Origin: Heterocephalus glaber
Taxonomy: Eukaryota > Chordata > Mammalia > Rodentia > Bathyergidae
Reading direction: 5' to 3'
Length of the DNA: 64,000 nt
NCBI RefSeq assembly: GCF_000247695.1
Contig: NW_004624732.1
Location: forward strand, 17,174,477-17,238,476
A program made the translations under genes and the position numbers. Of the stretch, positions 11,455 to 23,024 are shown in pieces (position 1 is the first letter of the stretch; the number at the start of each line of letters is the position of its first letter). Below the pieces are notes generated by a model. It ran no database searches. It worked only from the letters and a program-made list of their open reading frames with translations, and had not been told where the DNA came from.

Positions 11455-11810
11455 TGTCCTACTCACTTTCTTGTTGCTAGACACAGTACCTGACACCAGG
11501 AACTTAAAGGAGGAGAGGTTTATTTTGACTCATGGTTTCAGAAGTTTCAGTCCGTGGTCAGCAGGCTCTGAGCAGAAACTGCATGATGGAAGGGCCTGCC
11601 ACAGAGAAAAGCTGCTTGCATTATGGCAGGCAGGAAGCAGTGAGAGAAAAGGGAGGAGCCAAGGAGGAAGATACACCCTTCCAGGTCAGGCCCACAGTGA
11701 TCTGTGCCTCTTCCAATAATGTCACATTTAGCCATGATGCCAATTACCTTCGGAAAGCCTTACCTCAGAAAGCATGAGAGTTTTGAGGGTCATTCTTGAT
11801 CCAAACAACA
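11455..11810 (-). mobile_element. MaLR-type solo LTR, antisense, inserted in L1
   Basis: This is the inverse of the window's common LTR: ACTTAAAGGAGGAGAGGTTT, then CTCATGGTTTCAGAAGTTTC AGTCC, with CAATAATGTCACATTTAGCC further on. It interrupts the antisense L1 that resumes at 11815. Confidence 0.75.
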
Positions 11811-11814
11811 GCCA

Positions 11815-11955
11815 TATTATTTTGCTTTCCCACTTAGGTCTAGATCAGCTTGGAGCTGGGCTTTTGGTGAATAATGTGAAGTAGGGGCCAAGGTTGTAAG
11901 TTGCTCCCCCATTTAGATGCTCAATAATCCCATCATTTTTTTTTTAATCCTCTTT
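11815..11955 (-). mobile_element. Old LINE-1 ORF2 fragment, antisense
   Basis: GTGAAGTAGGGGCCAAGGTT and CATTTAGATGCTCAATAATC match the antisense L1 ORF2 stretch that follows the part at 9870-10985. It is therefore the continuation of that copy. Confidence 0.6.
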
Positions 11956-14347
11956 TCCTATGGCAAGCTTTGTCATCAGTCAAGGATGTATATATTTGCA
12001 AGTCTGAATGTTCTAAGCTAACCTTCTTTGGGCACCAAGAAATTCATTTTCAAATTTGCTTGCCACTTGCAATAATTGTGTCAGACTTTATGACTTGAGT
12101 TATAAACACCAACTACACTGTGACTAATTCAGCTTTTATTTTCCCTCTATAATCAAAAGAGAGCACACAGTAGATGTTGCTTAAATTTGGGTTTTCCTTC
12201 CTTGCTTCTGCTTTGAGAAATAGAGAGGGTCCTGGAGTTGAGCTACAAGGTGGCTGGCTTTCCCTGAGGGGAACAGGAGGTAGTAAAGGGGTCCCCATGA
12301 GCCTGGTGACTTTGTTGGAGAGACTGGTGGCAGGATTAGAAATCCATACATGGTCAAGGCGGGCCTCTCGTGGTGTGGGCTGTGCAGGCAGGCCTGGAGC
12401 TGAACTGAACTCAGCACACCACACCGGCCCTGCCATGGAGAGCAGGACAGGGCCAGGCCTGACCCCACAGGGGCAGAGGAGCCAAGAGACCTTATATTTA
12501 AACATGTGCTTTGCTAAAATCATAAACATCAGGTAAAAACAAGCCTTGGAATGTTTGTAGTGCTTGCTCTTAAGAGAGTGGCAAAAAAATCACCTCATGG
12601 CCTAGCTGCCAGGGCTCCATGTCTTCTGTAGCCAGCCTGGCCTCACCCACCCAGACCTGCTGTCCAGGGAGCACACATACCACAGTGAGCCCTCTTCAGG
12701 AACATCTCTTCTGGACCTGAGAACAGCACTGGGCGTGTGGTAGGTGCTGCCCCAAGGGCTTTGAACAACTGGATGCATTCTTATTGAATAATTGTCATTC
12801 CCGCACACCACAGACTATGATGCAACTCCCCAAATTAATACAGATTCCCTAGAGGGGCCTCCACTAGGACACTGTTAAGGGAAAACAACCCATGAAGAAC
12901 AGCATGTAATGTTGCAAGAAATGGAGGGAAAGAGAAGTGCATACATATGTCTGCTAAAATGTGTAGAAAGTATCTCTGGAAACTCACACAAGAGACACTG
13001 ACACTGGCTGGTGAGGAGGAAGGCTGGCATGGGGGCAGGAGGGACCCTTCCCTGGGAGCTTCTGCAGCTCTTGGGGTTCGAGCCATGTGAATAGCCTGCC
13101 TGTCACAGAATCATAACAGTTCTGAGGCGCAGACAAGCCTGAAGGAACACCTCTCCCGGCTGGGCCAGGTGCAGGGCACAGGGATGGGGAGAGCAGGCTG
13201 TGCTCCTCCCGGGCCTGAAGCCAGCCAGGACTTGGCCACCAGCCCTCCAGCCCTGGAGGCTGAATCTGCCGGCCCTGCCCTGGAAATGCTGTCCCAGCAG
13301 GAGCCCTCCTCAAGGCCTGCAGGGTCAGGCTGGAGCCCACGCAGCATCCCTGGAATGCCTCCACCACCCAGCAGCTGGCAGAGGTAGCGCTGTTTCTTGG
13401 CCAGGCACTGGCAGTGTAAAATGTGGTGCTTGTGGGGCTGTGTCTGCAGATAATGGCTTGGACACTGTTCGAAAATGGAAAACCTCTCTTCACCTCTGCA
13501 CTGCATATCCTAGTGCCCTGCCACAGCCACACCAGGCACTGAGAAGCAGGTTCCAGGGAGGAGCACATTGGGCTGCCTGGAGTGGGGTGTGCACTCCAAC
13601 CCAAAGTGTGGGTGTCCATGCGCTTGGGCACAGGAGTGGGTATGTGCACACACACGTGCGTTTATATTTGAGTACATGTGCACATATGGGCCAGGGGAAG
13701 CCTGGCCCTGCAGCTGGCATGCATCTGGGGTCCAGCCCTCCCTGGCAGGATGTGAGGCCAGGAACTCTGGGGCAAGGATGTGATCCAACTGCAGATTCCC
13801 ACCCCTGCATCCCCACGTGCCGGCTGAGTCTCTAAAATATTCTGTCAGCCGTTTCACTTCAGTGGTTTCACCTGTAACATGGGGTGGTGAGGAGGAGTCA
13901 ACTAAGACCAAGAAAAGGCAGCAATTTGGCAGCAGCAGTTATGTGCACCTGGGGCATGGGCCAGGAGCACTCCCATCTTTACCTCCTTCCTGGCTTTGAC
14001 ACCAGACCGCACTGAGGAGCCCTTCTAGTCCTAAAAGTACATGACTTGCCTCACAGGCCAGCCAAGGGCAAGCCTCGTGGCCCAGTCCCCAGCACAGGGT
14101 CTAACTCAAAGCAAGCAGAGAGGCCCCAGGTGAGGACCTTGCACCAGAAACTGACCTGGCATGGGTGGCCCTCCATCTGTGCTGAGCCCCGGGAAGGCCC
14201 ACCCAGCCACAGCAACCACAGGACACTGCCCTCACCGGCCCAGGCCTCTCTTCACCTGGAGGAAGACTGGACACAGCTCCACCCTCATCCCCATCCACAT
14301 CCCACTTCAATTCTATAGCAGCCAGCAGAAAACAGAAATGAAACCAG
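11956..14347. other. Unassigned intergenic sequence
   Basis: No gene was recognised. Open frames of 130-220 residues at 12984-13655 and 13200-13835 overlap on both strands, are Pro/Ser/Gly/Cys-rich and match no family I know. They look like chance frames in GC-rich DNA. Positions 13625-13690 are a short TG/CA-rich patch. Confidence 0.4.
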
Positions 14348-14430
14348 ATAGGGTAGGGTAGGGTAGGGTAGGGTAGGAAAGGATAGAATAGGATAGGATA
14401 GGATAAGCTAGGATAGGATAGGACTGGTCA
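14348..14430 (+). repeat. (TAGGG)n / (GGATA)n microsatellite
   Basis: About five tandem TAGGG units (14349-14377) grade into degenerate GGATA units up to about 14430. The unit is telomere-like but is not the vertebrate TTAGGG. Confidence 0.9.
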
Positions 14431-15335
14431 GGACAGGGCAGGACAGGAGTCACTCTTTTTAACCATTCTCATGCCTTCCCCTCAAATTCAGGGCAAAACC
14501 ACATAACACATTCTTTGAAGGCCCCAAAGGACCTGAGTCCTGCCTCCTCCATTGCCGTTCTCCCTCTCCCACACTCTGCTCCACATCAATATGCCAAGTT
14601 TGTTTGTTTTGCTGTTTAAGCCTGAGGTCTAAAGAAAAAGAAAAATCATCCCTGAGAATTCATAAATTCGTACCCGATGCCCACATTGTTCAAGATTGAG
14701 GGTTTAGGGTTCGCATTTACTATACCTCATGGAATAAATACCACACAAACCAAGAAATTAGCATGAAAAGTATTTTGGGGCTGGTAACATTCCATGGACA
14801 TCTGGCAACAGAAGTATGTATCAATCCTTTCAATCCAGGTCACGAAGTCCCACAGATAAATCCCCAGTGCACATGAGCTCACTCATCAAAACTACAAAAC
14901 AATCAATGAAGGGAGCCATCAGGAGCAAGAGTCACAAGACACAACGAATTGAGCATTAGGCCTCCAGATACCTCATATAATGAGATACACGATGGAAGGT
15001 TTAAAGTTAGTAAGCACATAAAGAAGAAATAGAAATCATAAGAATAGAGTGTTGTGTGAAAAGAGAGGACAGATGCTCAAACGAAGCACTGATGACTCTA
15101 TGTTACACCAGCTGACAGTCCTCATTTCCCATCAGTCTGTTTCTCTTATCAGTATTGTCTGCTGCAAGTAACAGAAAACTTAAATGACCAACAGTGGCTA
15201 AAACAAACATGGATTATTTTTCTCCAAAAAAAAACCACACAGATTGGAAGGCAGGCTTCTAGTGGCACTGGCTCAGATGTTCATCTAGAACATCCAGGTC
15301 TTGGGCTCTTGTCTGTCCACTCAGACTTCCATAGT
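14431..15335. other. Unassigned intergenic sequence
   Basis: A/T-moderate sequence without a recognisable gene or named repeat. Confidence 0.4.
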
Positions 15336-15482
15336 AGCTGGGTAAGGTGGCATATGCCTGTAATCCCAGCACTTGGGAAACTGAGGCAGGAGAACTGCCA
15401 TGAGTTTGAGGTCAGCCCTGACTACATAGTGAGTTCAAGGCCAGCCTGAACTATATAACAAGACCTTGTCTCAAAAAAAAAT
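15336..15482 (+). mobile_element. B1-type SINE
   Basis: A 7SL-derived monomer: GCTGGGTAAGGTGGCATATG, CCTGTAATCCCAGCACTTGG, GAAACTGAGGCAGGAG. It has a duplicated middle (two TAGTGAG/AAGGCCAGCCTGA-like units) and an A-tail ending at about 15482. Confidence 0.9.
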
Positions 15483-15635
15483 AGACTCACATAGTAAACC
15501 ATTGTTCATTGTCATCTCTGCTGTCTCATGGTTATAAAATAGCTGCTGCTACTCTAGATACCATGTGACTACAGAATGGAAGTGGAGAAAAGAAAGGTGA
15601 GTGGAAAAGAATGAGCTTTCTCCAAACAATCACCA

Positions 15636-15905
15636 TTACCATCATACTACTCCTATCACCACCACCATCTTCTCCAACACCACAATTACCACAATCAACA
15701 CCACCATACTGTGATCACTGTCACCATCATCACCACCACCACCATCACATCTACAGTCATCACCACCACCATCACGTCTACAGTCATCATCACCACTGCC
15801 AGCATAACCATTTTCTCTACCACCCCACCACCATCATCATCATAATTATCACACTCATCTTCACCATCACCATGAATATTATCATTATCACCAATATCAT
15901 CTCTA
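15636..15905 (+). repeat. (CAC/CAT/ATC)n triplet-rich microsatellite
   Basis: A long imperfect array of ACC, ATC and CAT triplets. It creates a 112-residue open frame rich in His, Ile and Thr, with runs of histidine. The frame is a by-product of the repeat, since no start context, homology or codon pattern supports a gene. Confidence 0.9.
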
Positions 15906-16944
15906 CAGGAGGCTTAGCTTCCACAATACCTCCAGTGTGTGTCTTCTAAAGCCTTTATCCTGCATTTTGAATCTGTGAGGTTTACATGTGTGGTGCCCTT
16001 CAAATGTCCAAGGGCTAGCATGAAGTTCAGAGCCACACATCCATGACAACTGGCAGAAGAGGCCAAAGTCCAGTTGCCCTAACACTCATACCACCCTGCT
16101 TAATCTCCCCTACACTTATCCCACTTTGACTCCTATAGACACCTTTCTCTTTCCTGCAAGGACCCAAGAATGGCAACAGGGGTTCGGCTGGAGATTTCTT
16201 GACTACAAGTGAATTTAAGAGCTTGCTAAGAAATAAAATAAAAAATGTACTTGAGAATAAAACATAAGGTAATGTTTAACCAGCTCAAGAGAGCACACTC
16301 ACCAGACAAGTTCACAGTGACCAACAACACGTGATATTTATTTGATTACTATAGAATGTAGAACTTAAAATAAAGACCCCTGATTAGAAGTCCACTGTCA
16401 ACTATTGGCTTGCACAGTTTCCCTCATTCAAAAGTAGAAAGACTTCACTCTTTTATGGTTAGGATGTCAGACTTGTCACAGTTCCACCTGCACAAGGCTA
16501 ACATCCAGGGGTTTTGGTGCTCTGGAGATGATGAGACAGTACCTGAAGCTGCCCACAGCATGCCTGGTAGTAGGAACAGCTGCCCACACACATCATGTCC
16601 AGGCTTCAGTACTCAGTGGAAGGTGACGATGAAACCTAAGGCTGTTTCGAGCTGTGTGGGAGCATGAAATCTGCTCTCAGGATTAAGTGATGAGCCGTTG
16701 GGTCATTAAACAGCAGCTTAATCTTTTACAAAGTTCAGAACAAACTCTTTCAAAGGCAGGACAGAGCAAATGAAGTTCAAGGAGAAAATTTCACTTGCTG
16801 AAGTGCTAAAAGTCTGTGCCAGGAAAGACATTACAACTTCCACATTTCCATGCTTAAATCCACTAATGTTCCAAATCCTACTTCTAACATAAAATTTTGT
16901 GATATTCTCATTGGTAATTAGTTGAATTTAACAACTGAGAGCAA
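15906..16944. other. Unassigned intergenic sequence
   Basis: No gene or firmly nameable repeat was seen. Parts of 16690-16930 are A/T-rich. Confidence 0.4.
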
Positions 16945-17115
16945 TTATGTTAGGCAGGTTGCTGTCACTGGGACACAATACCTGACATAAATCAGCTCCT
17001 AAGGGTTCCACCACCTCCCAGTTGCACCACAGATGAGTCCAAGCCTTCCACACATGGGCTCTTGGGGAGCATTTAAGATCCAAACCATGGTGGCAACTAC
17101 AGTCATGTTTACGAC
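16945..17115 (-). mobile_element. Diverged MaLR-type LTR fragment, antisense
   Basis: The stretch CACTGGGACACAATACCTGA and the end GAGCATTTAAGATCCAAACC parallel the antisense copies at 17955-18300 and 23957-24345. The middle is reduced. Confidence 0.45.
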
Positions 17116-17372
17116 CACAGCTCCCAGTATGATGTCCAGGGAGCTCAGAAGCAGTTTTCTTCTCTGAGAGTAGTACCAGAGCTGGTGGACCCAGATGCAC
17201 CCTGCCTTCCTGGGGAGGAGCCAGAGGTGCACAGGCAACACCAGGAGGATGCTGGGAGGAGGGTGAATCAGAGAGGGGCAGACAGAGGGAAGCAAAGGCA
17301 GAAGGACAGAAGGGCCTGGGAGGATGGGATACTGGCCATCCCTAGGATTGGAGCAGGCCATGGGTACTTTAG

Positions 17373-17457
17373 CCTTTTTTTTGGTACTGGGAATTGAACT
17401 CAGGGCCTCATACTTGCCAGGCAGGCACTGTATTGCTAAACTACATCCCTAGCCCTT
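17373..17457 (-). mobile_element. ID SINE, antisense
   Basis: T-run then GGTACTGGGAATTGAACTCA (inverse of the B-box end), and CTAAACTACATCCCTAGCCC (inverse of the 5' end). Near-perfect target duplications flank it: TGGGTACTTTAG at 17361-17372 and TGGGTACTTCAG at 17459-17470. Confidence 0.9.
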
Positions 17458-17954
17458 GTGGGTACTTCAGATCCTCAGGTGACCACCCAGAAGCCTGAAG
17501 GGAAAGGCCTGGGAAGAGCAGCACACCACACCTGGCTGCTGTGGTGGCAATTAACACCCTTCTTTCCCTGTGCAGCCAATGTCCTCTTCACTAGAGGCTC
17601 CCCTGTCCCCCTTGGTCACACCCTGCAGGCAGGGGTCTCAGACATAGGACACAGAGCACAAACAGTCCTGATCCTGACTTCTCTGAGCCTCAGCTTCCTC
17701 ATCTGGAAGGTAGAGCTAGGAAAGAGCCTCACCACAGAGTGTGTTTATAGGGTACACTTATGGTAGCACCTATAAAGCAACAGAAGTGCGGTTTCTACTA
17801 TACCATTATCCTCATTTGCTGATGAAGAACTGGGAAGAAGAGGCTGGTTTATCCAAGGCCACAGAGCTGTGAGCCACAGTGGTGCAGCAGCTGAGGCAGG
17901 AATGAGGCCAGACCTTCCCTGGCCTTGGAAGCTGTGTCACAGTCTTTCTGTCAC
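17458..17954. other. Unassigned intergenic sequence
   Basis: Unique-looking sequence. Signals such as TGAGCCTCAGCTTCCTCATC suggest part of an ancient MIR-like SINE around 17680-17860, but this is too diverged to call. Confidence 0.35.
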
Positions 17955-18300
17955 TCTACCAAACACCTGGGATAATCAGCTTATAAAGAGGAAAGGTCTG
18001 TGTGGCTCATGGTTTTGGAGATTTCAGTCCCTGGCTGCAGAATGCTCCTTGTTGCCTTTGGGCATGCGGCAGAAGTGTGTGGTAGAGTAGAGCTGCTCAC
18101 CTCTCAGCCAGCAGTGAAAGAGAGAGAGGAAGGGGCAGGGTCCCCCAACCTCCTCTGAGGGCACACCCCTAATGCCCTAAGACCTCCCTCCAGACCCCAC
18201 CTCCTAAAAGCTCCACCACTTCCCCACAGTGCCACCCTAGGGCGTGAGCATGTGCTACACAGACCTCTGGGGGACACTGAAGATCCAACCTATGCCAGGA
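17955..18300 (-). mobile_element. MaLR-type solo LTR, antisense
   Basis: Inverse of the common LTR: GCTTATAAAGAGGAAAGGTC, TGGCTCATGGTTTTGGAGAT, TTCAGTCC. It ends at GGGGGACACTGAAGATCC. It is more diverged than the copy at 23957. Confidence 0.65.
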
Positions 18301-19205
18301 GCCTATGGTCTTGTAGCCAAGGGCTCCTCCCTAGCGGAGTTGCTTAGCAGTATGAGTCCTGGTTGAGCTGTGGTTTCACCTGTCCTGACACCTGGATGCT
18401 GGCTCTCCTGCAGCCAGGCCCAGGGTCAGGCCAGCTGGTGGGCACCCACTTCCTCAGGACTCCAGGGATCCCCAGACCTCAATGTCTTCAGTCACTCACA
18501 GCCCACATCCTCGAACAAAGCCACACAACCTAATGCCTGACAACTTTGTAGCCACCAGCTGTGCTGGGCCGTTGCTCCATGGTCCTCAGTGTTCTCCCTT
18601 ATAAACTGAGGACAACAGAAGCTCCACCCTTCAGGGATGGGTGTGAGGACAGTGGAGCAGACCTGCCTAAGACTGCCAGGCAGAGTGCGAGTGCAAGCCC
18701 CAGGCAGGGCTCGTTCTGGTCTCGACATCTCAAACACTAGGGGTGTTCCTTAGAGCTCCTCCAGGCACGCTGCCCCTAGGAACGCCGGGTTGGAGTTGCC
18801 GCCAGAGAAACTACAACACGCCTCACCATATACACATTGCCCCTCCACTGCCTCCCACCTGCCAGTGGCCACCAAAGAGGTGACCAGAGCAGTGCCCACC
18901 TGCAGCTGGCCCTGTGGATTCTATGAGCTGAGTCCTGCCAAATCCTGGCAGCAATGCCTGTGCAAGACTTCAGACATGGTTGGCTATTACTGGTGGAGTT
19001 TTAAAAGAAAGAAGAGAAGGCAGCCTTCATGCAGAAGCTTGTGGGAGGACAAGCAGAAGGGATGTCCTGTGACCTCATTCCTCTGTCAGCATTCATTGAG
19101 CACCTGCTAAATAAAGGCATGGCAGACCCTGCTCAGTGACAGAGCGGCGTTCCCCAGTGCTCTGCCTCCCTCAGTGTGGGGCACTCAGTCCTCAAAATGT
19201 TAGTG
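18301..19205. other. Unassigned intergenic sequence
   Basis: No recognisable gene, RNA or repeat. The short open frames here have no family resemblance. Confidence 0.4.
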
Positions 19206-19337
19206 AGAGCTGGGTGTGACAGTGCACACCTGTAGCCCCGACCACCTGGAAGTTGAGGCAGGAGGATCACTTGAGCCCAGGAGTTTTAGGCCAGCCTGGA
19301 CAACATAGATAGACCCTGTCCCACAACAAAACAAGAA
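19206..19337 (+). mobile_element. B1-type SINE
   Basis: GCTGGGTGTGACAGTGCACA, then AAGTTGAGGCAGGAGGATCA and GGCCAGCCTGGACAACATAG, followed by an A-rich tail. It is a diverged 7SL-derived monomer without the 3' ID half. Confidence 0.85.
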
Positions 19338-19747
19338 AAGTTAAGCAAGTCTCCTTCCCTTTACTCATGTGTTTTAGGGTAATTGTATGTGTTTCCTCCT
19401 CATCTTATTGGAATATATCTTATTTTGTGATGAGAGTGTTATTGAATTTGATTTGCTACTACTTACTGTTTGTTATTCAAATGAACTTGGCCTATAGTGT
19501 GTGTGCGCTAAGTTTTGACATAAAGGAAATTCAGTGGGAGCTATTTTTTAAAGCTTGGTAGATTTAAAAGTATAAAATTGCTGAAATCAATGCAAAAATA
19601 TAATTTTAAATATTATAACAATGAAAATAAATATAGACATATGTTTCCCTCCATAATACTACTTTTAAATTAATTTTCATGCATCAAAATGCACAGGTCT
19701 TTCCTATTCACTTCGAACAACCAAATAAAGACTGAGAATGTTCCCAC

Positions 19748-19778
<31 letters not shown>

Positions 19779-20044
19779 GCACGCACTTACATGGCCCATA
19801 CCAACCTCATTTATATCATTAGGAATTAGTTTTATATGTTGTGGAAATGCACATGAATGGAAATTCACACTGTAAACACTTCTGTATCTGGTTTCTTTTA
19901 TGCAGCACAATATTTTTAAGATTCAGCCACATAGCTTTATATCAGGATTATATTGGCTTTATCAAATAAGTTGAAAAGTATTCTCTCCCCCTCTTTTTAC
20001 ACCACAATTTTGTAAAAAAAAAAAAAAAAAAAAAAAGTTACTCG
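19338..20044 (-). mobile_element. Patchy old LINE-1 sequence, antisense, with (CA)n and poly(A)
   Basis: Fragments such as TTGAATTTGATTTGCTACTA and CTTGGCCTATAG (about 19442-19496) read as antisense L1 ORF2. About 19800-19980 resembles an antisense L1 3' UTR. A (CA)n run lies at about 19749-19775 and a 20-odd-base A run at about 20016-20037. Continuity of the pieces is not proven. Confidence 0.45.
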
Positions 20045-20790
20045 TTAGAGTTTACGTCAAGAAACCTATATCCAGAAAAAAAATTCTTTCAAAATGGAAA
20101 GAAATTGAAATTTTCAGAAAAAGAAGACTCATCTCAAGGAGAGCTACACATCAAGAAATGTTAAAAGAAGATCTTTCTCAACCTTCATGTTGAAGAGAAG
20201 TTATGTCAAATGAAATCCCAGGAAAGAATGAAGAGCCCTACAAAGGATAGGATTCTATATTAGTAGCTGCATTATATGTTTATGAATATTGACTAAAGCA
20301 AAAATAATTACAAAAATTGTGGGATTAACAGCATATGTAGAAGTAAAATATAGGAACACAAGACCACAAAAGACAGGAGGGAATAAATGACATTATGTTC
20401 TAAGAGCCTTACACAAATGCCCATTGTGTCTAGCAAAGAGTTACATTTAAAAATTCAATAGAAGACATAAAAGCACTAAAAAGATATTTGACTGGCTTCC
20501 CAAGAAGACAGAAAAAGAAAGACAAAGGAACACTGTAAAACAAAATGTGACCAGTAGAATGCATATGCCAAGAGCATAGATGCAAACCGTAACAGTAACT
20601 ACATTAAATACAAGAAACTCTCCAATTAAAAGGCAGAGATCTGAATAAAAGAAGCAAGATCCAACTATCTGCTGTTTACCAGAAACGTCTTTAAATGTAA
20701 AGGCAGGCAGGCTGCAAGTTGAGAGTGGAAAAAAATATCCTGCGCAAACGCAACCATAAGAAAACTAGGGCAGCTATTTGGACACCAGAA
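20045..20790 (+). mobile_element. Old LINE-1 fragment, ORF1-ORF2 junction and endonuclease start
   Basis: The 5' part carries a typical old L1 inter-ORF region (ATCAAGAAATGTTAAAAGAA, GCATATGTAGAAGTAAAATA). It leads into the beginning of the ORF2 endonuclease: CTCCAATTAAAAGGCAGAGA and AAGATCCAACTATCTGCTGT, encoding an eroded SPIKRQR...CCL.ET motif. Frames are broken throughout. Confidence 0.65.
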
Positions 20791-20794
20791 GGAG

Positions 20795-21115
20795 CTTTGT
20801 TTTCACAGATAGTTCCTTTGCTGTTTCCAGGCTGCTGATCAGCTCAGCGAGTAAATTTTGCATTTTTGATAAGGTGTTTTTTATTTCTACAATTTGCACT
20901 TGGCCTTTGTTATAATTTCCGTATCTCTGTTAAATACCTCCACTAGTTATCCATGTTATCTGGCTTTCTGGCACCTTTTAACAGATGCATCTAAACATAG
21001 TAACAGCTCTTTGGCTAACTCCTACATCTGGACCTTTCTAGATCCACTTCTGTTGGTTACCTCCCGTGTTGACCTTGGTCGCATTTTACTGTGGCTTTGG
21101 GTGCCTCCTCTTTTT
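20795..21115 (-). mobile_element. Old LINE-1 5'-region fragment, antisense
   Basis: The stretches TTTTTTATTTCTACAATTTG, CACTTGGCCTTTGTTATAAT and CTCTGTTAAATACCTCCACT resemble the antisense 5' part of old L1 or HAL1 elements. It abuts the plus-strand fragment at 20045-20790 head to head. Confidence 0.4.
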
Positions 21116-21129
21116 TCTTTTCTTTTTGT

Positions 21130-21500
21130 TTTTTTCTTTTCTTTATTTAAATACCAGAGGTCTTTTACCACAGGAGTGGCAAAAGAACGATGATAGTTAA
21201 GAATGATAGTGCACACAAAAGCAACAAAACATTGCAGACACCAAAAGTCAGAAAACATTTCTTTATTTCTCACAAGGGCATTAAGTACATCCATTACAAC
21301 ACACAATAAATTGTTGAATTATGAAGATTCACATTAGCTATAACTATGTCCATCTGTTATCAAGTGCATGTGTCATTCATATGTTGTGTCTGTACTCTGA
21401 TTGGCCACTCAGCAATGGGTCTTGAGGTCATCTGTTATATAGCCATTTACCTGTCATCCAAAGGCACCCACTTGGGCATTTACAAATACTTAATTATAAT
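21130..21500 (-). pseudogene. Possible processed retrocopy, 3' UTR end
   Basis: On the minus strand the sequence ends in ATTTAAATAAAG followed directly by an A-rich tail (plus-strand T-rich run at about 21108-21145). That is what a reverse-transcribed polyadenylated mRNA leaves behind. The upstream sequence has no recognised coding region, so the parent gene is unknown. It could instead be repeat sequence. Confidence 0.25.
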
Positions 21501-22229
21501 TTATATTATCATTCATTTTAAGTATTAATATCAATAATATTATTTATATTTAATTATATATTAGCATTATTATTTGTAATTCAATATATCCCTCGTGTTT
21601 CATAGTGGACATACTAATTGCATCCATCTGGCTGAGTATCTTGACTGGCCCTTATTTGGGGGGAGAGGGTTTATATTACGAGCATCCTGAAAAATCATGC
21701 TAAGGCTTATTTTCCAGTTATTTCTTATTTTCAAGGAAATATGGTACTAGCTTTGACTATTAGGATAAATGAATGAATGTTATTGAGAAAATTGACTTAT
21801 AATTTGAAAAAAATGATCTCTGTTTTATATTTTCTAGAAAAACATTCTAAGTGAATTTCATATTTAAATATTAAAAAGGATGTAGTAAAGGTAATAAAAT
21901 AATATAAATATGATTTTTATATAGTCTTGTGGTATGCTGAGAGAGTCAAAACATGACACCAGGATAAGAAAACACAAGGGAATATGGGTGAGTTTGACTA
22001 AACAGAAACCTAGAACTTACATATGCACCCCCAAAAAATCAAGTAAAATATGTGAAATAATTTCTAAAATCTCTAAAAGATAATATAATATTGACATTTA
22101 AAGAACTATTAAAAGTAAAAAGGATTTGTTCCTCAAAAGAAAGATGAATTAAGGAAATGAATAATATTCAAAAAGAGAAAAATAAATAAGCAAAAGAAGA
22201 CAATTCATTTTAATCAGTAATTAATAAAC
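21501..22229. other. A/T-rich intergenic sequence
   Basis: Very A/T-rich, no gene. It probably contains eroded L1 sequence, but nothing specific can be pointed to. Confidence 0.4.
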
Positions 22230-23024
22230 ACAAGTCAAAACAACAGTGAGATTTTATTTTTCACCTACAACCTAATAAAGTTTAACAATAATAACATTAA
22301 TAATCATCTTGGGGCCGGGGATGTAGCTCAGTGGTTCTGTTGCCTGCCTCGTAGCGCAAGGTCCCGAGTTCGATTCCCAGTACCAAAAAAAAAAATCATC
22401 TTTTATTTGATAAGTGGTTGATAGTTCTGCCCTTAGGACCTGCATTCTAGTGTAGGGAAAGACAAGGTGGTAAGAGTCTGGAAACCAAGTAAGGCAAAGC
22501 TCAGGGTTGGGAGGTGATGGGGGAAAGGGTGTTGTCCTTTTGCATAAATGAATAGGGAAGGCAATTCTAATGTCTTAAAAAATGATGTCTCAGCAGATAC
22601 CTGAAGAAAGAGAGACTGTGGCCACTGGAACATCTGAGCTGCTCATAAAGTGCACCTCTCCCTGGGTGCAAACTGGCTAGACACACTCCAGGACCAGGAA
22701 GGCAGCTGTCCCGACCGGAGCTGAGTCAGGATGCACAAAAGGTGCAGCCGGAGACCGTTGCTGTCACACACCGCTAGGAGGAGTACGCACTGGCAACCTT
22801 TTCTGAAGGAAAATTTGATAATATTTATCAACCTAAACCATACATATCTTTCGAAACCAAAATTCAAATATCCTGAATTTATTCTGAGGTAATAATTAGA
22901 TGAGGGCGCAAAGATGTTTATTACAGCAGTATTTACCATTGAAAGCAACCTAAATGATCATTTGTGACTACTGGAATTGTGGTGTATTCATACAATGAAA
23001 TTCTGTCTAGACATTAAGAAAAAT
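22230..23024 (+). mobile_element. Old LINE-1/HAL1-like 3' sequence, interrupted
   Basis: The pieces 22230-22310 (CTACAACCTAATAAAG) and about 22770-23024 follow a known old L1-type 3' sequence. Landmarks in the second piece are GAAGGAAAATTTGATAATAT, GTTTATTACAGCAGTATTTA and CATACAATGAAATTCTGTCT. Between them lie an ID element (22311-22395) and about 370 bases I cannot assign. Confidence 0.5.
22311..22395 (+). mobile_element. ID SINE, near-intact
   Basis: GGGGCCGGGGATGTAGCTCA starts a clean tRNA-Ala-like body with A box TAGCTCAGTGG and B box GAGTTCGATTCC. It ends AGTACC plus an A-tail. Target duplications AATCATCTT are at 22302-22310 and 22394-22402. This is the best copy in the window for defining the local ID subfamily. 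Confidence 0.92.

Noticed and set aside
12984..13835. Overlapping 211- and 223-residue open frames as novel genes
   Set aside because: They lie on opposite strands over the same DNA, have low-information composition, and no start context, splice structure or known relative was seen.
15611..15949. Histidine-rich small protein gene
   Set aside because: The frame is created by a CAC/ATC triplet microsatellite and has no other support.
22311..22395. A tRNA-Ala gene
   Set aside because: A and B boxes are present, but the anticodon arm does not fold properly, the body ends in GTACC plus an A-tail, and target duplications flank it. It is an ID SINE.
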